A stretch of DNA of 64,000 nt from Rhodanobacteraceae bacterium (GTDB lineage Bacteria > Acidobacteriota > Terriglobia > Terriglobales > Acidobacteriaceae), in assembly GCA_903970285.1 (NCBI GenBank), contig CAJCHN010000141.1:62001-126000 (forward strand). The letters are read 5' to 3'. Position 1 is the first letter of the stretch, and each line of letters starts with the position of its first letter. Under the pieces are notes generated by a model that saw only the letters and a list, made by a program, of their open reading frames with translations, was not told the origin of the DNA and searched no databases. Shown in pieces: positions 62,689 through 64,000 of the stretch. The position numbers and the translations under genes are program-made.

Positions 62689-63300
62689 ATGCTCGAAGCC
62701 GCAAGCGCACGCCGCAACATCACTCTCGCCATCACGGGCGCCAGCGGATCGATCTACGCGCAGCAGATGCTGCGACTGCTTGCGGCCGACGCACGCGTGG
62801 AGCACATCGATCTGGTCGCCTCGGACTCCGCGCTGCGTGTCCTTGCCGAGGAACTGAATTTCTCCGGCCGCCACAATCTGGTCGAAAAGCTGCTCGGGTC
62901 AGCCAGCAAAAAGGTCCAGCAACATCCCGACGAGAACATCGGCGCCAACATCGCCTCCGGCTCCTACCCTGCCGACACCATGGTGATCCTGCCCTGCTCG
63001 ATGGGCACTCTGGCCGGCATCGCCCATGGCCTGGCCTCCAGCCTCATCGAGCGCGCCGCCGACGTCGCGCTCAAGGAGCGCCGTCCACTGGTTCTCTGCG
63101 TCCGCGAGACTCCGCTCAACCTCATCCATCTCCGCAACATGACCCTGGCGGCCGAGGCCGGCGCAACCGTCTTCCCGGTCATGCCCACGCTCTACAACCA
63201 GCCGCAATCCACCGCGGACATGGCGCAGCAATTCGTCCAGCGCGTGCTGGCGCATATCGGCCTGTCGCAGCCCGGGGCATACATTTGGACGGGCGCATAG
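62689..63300 (+). CDS. ubiX: Flavin prenyltransferase UbiX
   Basis: UbiX makes prenylated FMN, the cofactor of UbiD decarboxylases. The 203-residue protein starts (ATG 62689, weak AAGAG site) with ITLAITGASGSIYAQQML, has VASDSALRVLAEELN and IASGSYPADTMVILPCSMGT with the conserved Cys-Ser, ending near VPVMPTLYNQPQSTADM. The frame is open upstream but without conservation, so the ATG is preferred. ubiD is not in the window. It may be co-transcribed with the YkgJ gene 118 bp before. Confidence 0.9.
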   Translation: MLEAASARRNITLAITGASGSIYAQQMLRLLAADARVEHIDLVASDSALRVLAEELNFSGRHNLVEKLLGSASKKVQQHPDENIGANIASGSYPADTMVILPCSMGTLAGIAHGLASSLIERAADVALKERRPLVLCVRETPLNLIHLRNMTLAAEAGATVFPVMPTLYNQPQSTADMAQQFVQRVLAHIGLSQPGAYIWTGA

Positions 63301-63412
63301 GGCATGTTTCCTGTGGGAGTAACCCTCATCAATTTTTGCGGTTTCCCATCCGAGGGAACGGCACCCGTCCCTTTTCAACTCCGCAGCGACCGGAAGTTTG
63401 CCTTAGCCGCCA

Positions 63413-64000
63413 TCAGTGCGGCGTGCCCGGAACCGTCGATTCTCCGCCGCGGATCGGCGGGTGCGCCTCAAGAAACCGGAGGGTGCCATCCAGCACTGGC
63501 CGGCTGCACTCGCCCGGCGCCAGATGTCCACAACCCTCGATCAGCAGCAGGGATGAGCCGGGAATCTGCCGATGCATGCGCTCGCCGACCGAGGGCGGAA
63601 TCAGCTTGTCCAGGCTGCCCCACACAATCAGCGTTGGCTTCTCGATACGGCCCAGTTGAAAATCCAGCAGATCGCGTCCGGCTTCCATCGAAACCACGCT
63701 GCGTTCGATCACCCACGCGTTCTGCTGCAGTCGCCGGATGGCCGCCTGGTCCACAAATGCCGGCAGCGGCTTAGGACGCGGCGTCAGCATCGCGCTCAGC
63801 TTGGCCACGCCCACCGAGTCCGTCGGCGTGAACAGCGATGCATTGAAGGTTGGCGGAAAATAGATCCCCGCCGAGTCATAGACGATCAGGCGGGTCACCC
63901 GCTCCGGATAATCGCGCGTCAGCTTCAGCGCGATCCATCCCCCCATCGACCAGCCGCCAACGTCGGCCTGGTCCAGGTGGACCGCTTTCATGAAGTCCAG
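63413..64000 (-). CDS. Alpha/beta-hydrolase fold protein (5' end cut by window)
   Basis: The visible 196 residues include the nucleophile elbow GGWSMGGW, a cap-domain helix region, the acidic residue in IVWGSLDKLIPP and the catalytic His in IEGCGHLAPGE. Spacing fits a complete hydrolase C-terminal two-thirds; the N-terminus and oxyanion region lie outside the window. Such proteins may be esterases, epoxide hydrolases or C-C hydrolases; the substrate cannot be inferred. Confidence 0.8.
   Translation of the reverse strand: MDFMKAVHLDQADVGGWSMGGWIALKLTRDYPERVTRLIVYDSAGIYFPPTFNASLFTPTDSVGVAKLSAMLTPRPKPLPAFVDQAAIRRLQQNAWVIERSVVSMEAGRDLLDFQLGRIEKPTLIVWGSLDKLIPPSVGERMHRQIPGSSLLLIEGCGHLAPGECSRPVLDGTLRFLEAHPPIRGGESTVPGTPH

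Noticed and set aside
1-64000. tRNA, rRNA, insertion sequence or prophage
   Set aside because: No tRNA-like T-loop or CCA end, rRNA, transposase or phage structural protein was recognised, although a covariance search was not possible here.

Overview
The window reads as a chromosomal segment of a high-GC Gram-negative acidobacterium, most likely from the Terriglobia (subdivision 1, Acidobacteriaceae-like). The basis is the gene set taken together: F-type ATP synthase with paired b/b' subunits, Hfq/HflX, lipid A acyltransferases (LpxD/LpxL type), menaquinone-type UbiE, a BshB1-like deacetylase, a pair of Tat-exported ferritin-like proteins, DUF3761 and TonB-C secreted proteins, and GH38/GH3 glycosidases. 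The taxon is inferred; no rRNA or tRNA gene was found to anchor it.

Layout. 1-4.4 kb: ATP synthase genes b', b, delta, alpha, gamma (minus strand, cut at the left edge), separated from hfq-hflX (4.6-6.4 kb). 6.6-12.3 kb: a DegT-type aminotransferase, an Alx/TerC membrane protein, a secreted DUF3761 protein, an M28 peptidase and tatC/tatB. 12.6-21.9 kb: nadA, DUF2203, an acyltransferase, two lipoproteins, nadB, aroB and ubiE. 21.9-32.9 kb, all minus strand: MFS exporter, cold-shock protein, cmk, a winged-helix-like protein with a huge disordered tail, mutL, pyk, a YihY protein, a thioredoxin-like protein and a small DUF protein. 32.9-39.2 kb: divergent secreted alpha-mannosidase and GH3 beta-glycosidase, with a 54-residue membrane microprotein between them. 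39.2-44.4 kb: PepSY-TM-like protein divergent from a Tat multicopper oxidase plus barrel protein, a LolC/E permease, an AhpD-like protein and a small TonB-C protein. 44.4-51.7 kb: xseB with a BHMT-MTHFR fusion, a beta-propeller-like lipoprotein, bshB1 and the two Tat ferritin-like proteins. 51.7-56.6 kb: a MobB-like P-loop protein, lpxD, lpxL, a SYLF protein, a candidate structured RNA, an orphan LuxR regulator and dcd. 56.8-64 kb: an HU/IHF protein, M50 protease, priA, TonB-C protein, YkgJ cysteine-cluster protein, ubiX and a truncated alpha/beta hydrolase.

Most genes are core metabolism and envelope functions; there is no prophage, insertion sequence, CRISPR array or obvious island. Functional links are modest. 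The Tat translocase is encoded here together with three apparent Tat substrates. nadA and nadB lie 5 kb apart. lpxD and lpxL are translationally coupled.

The most novel signals are non-coding. (1) A ~55-bp C-rich element occurs three times (plus one degenerate copy), each time just after a stop codon and in the same orientation as the preceding gene. (2) A candidate structured RNA with two mutually exclusive or pseudoknotted long stems and a U8 end lies at ~55.12-55.22 kb. (3) A perfect inverted repeat lies in a TTGACA promoter before the SYLF gene. (4) A heptad repeat is inserted in frame in priA. Coordinates of short motifs were read by eye and may be off by one.
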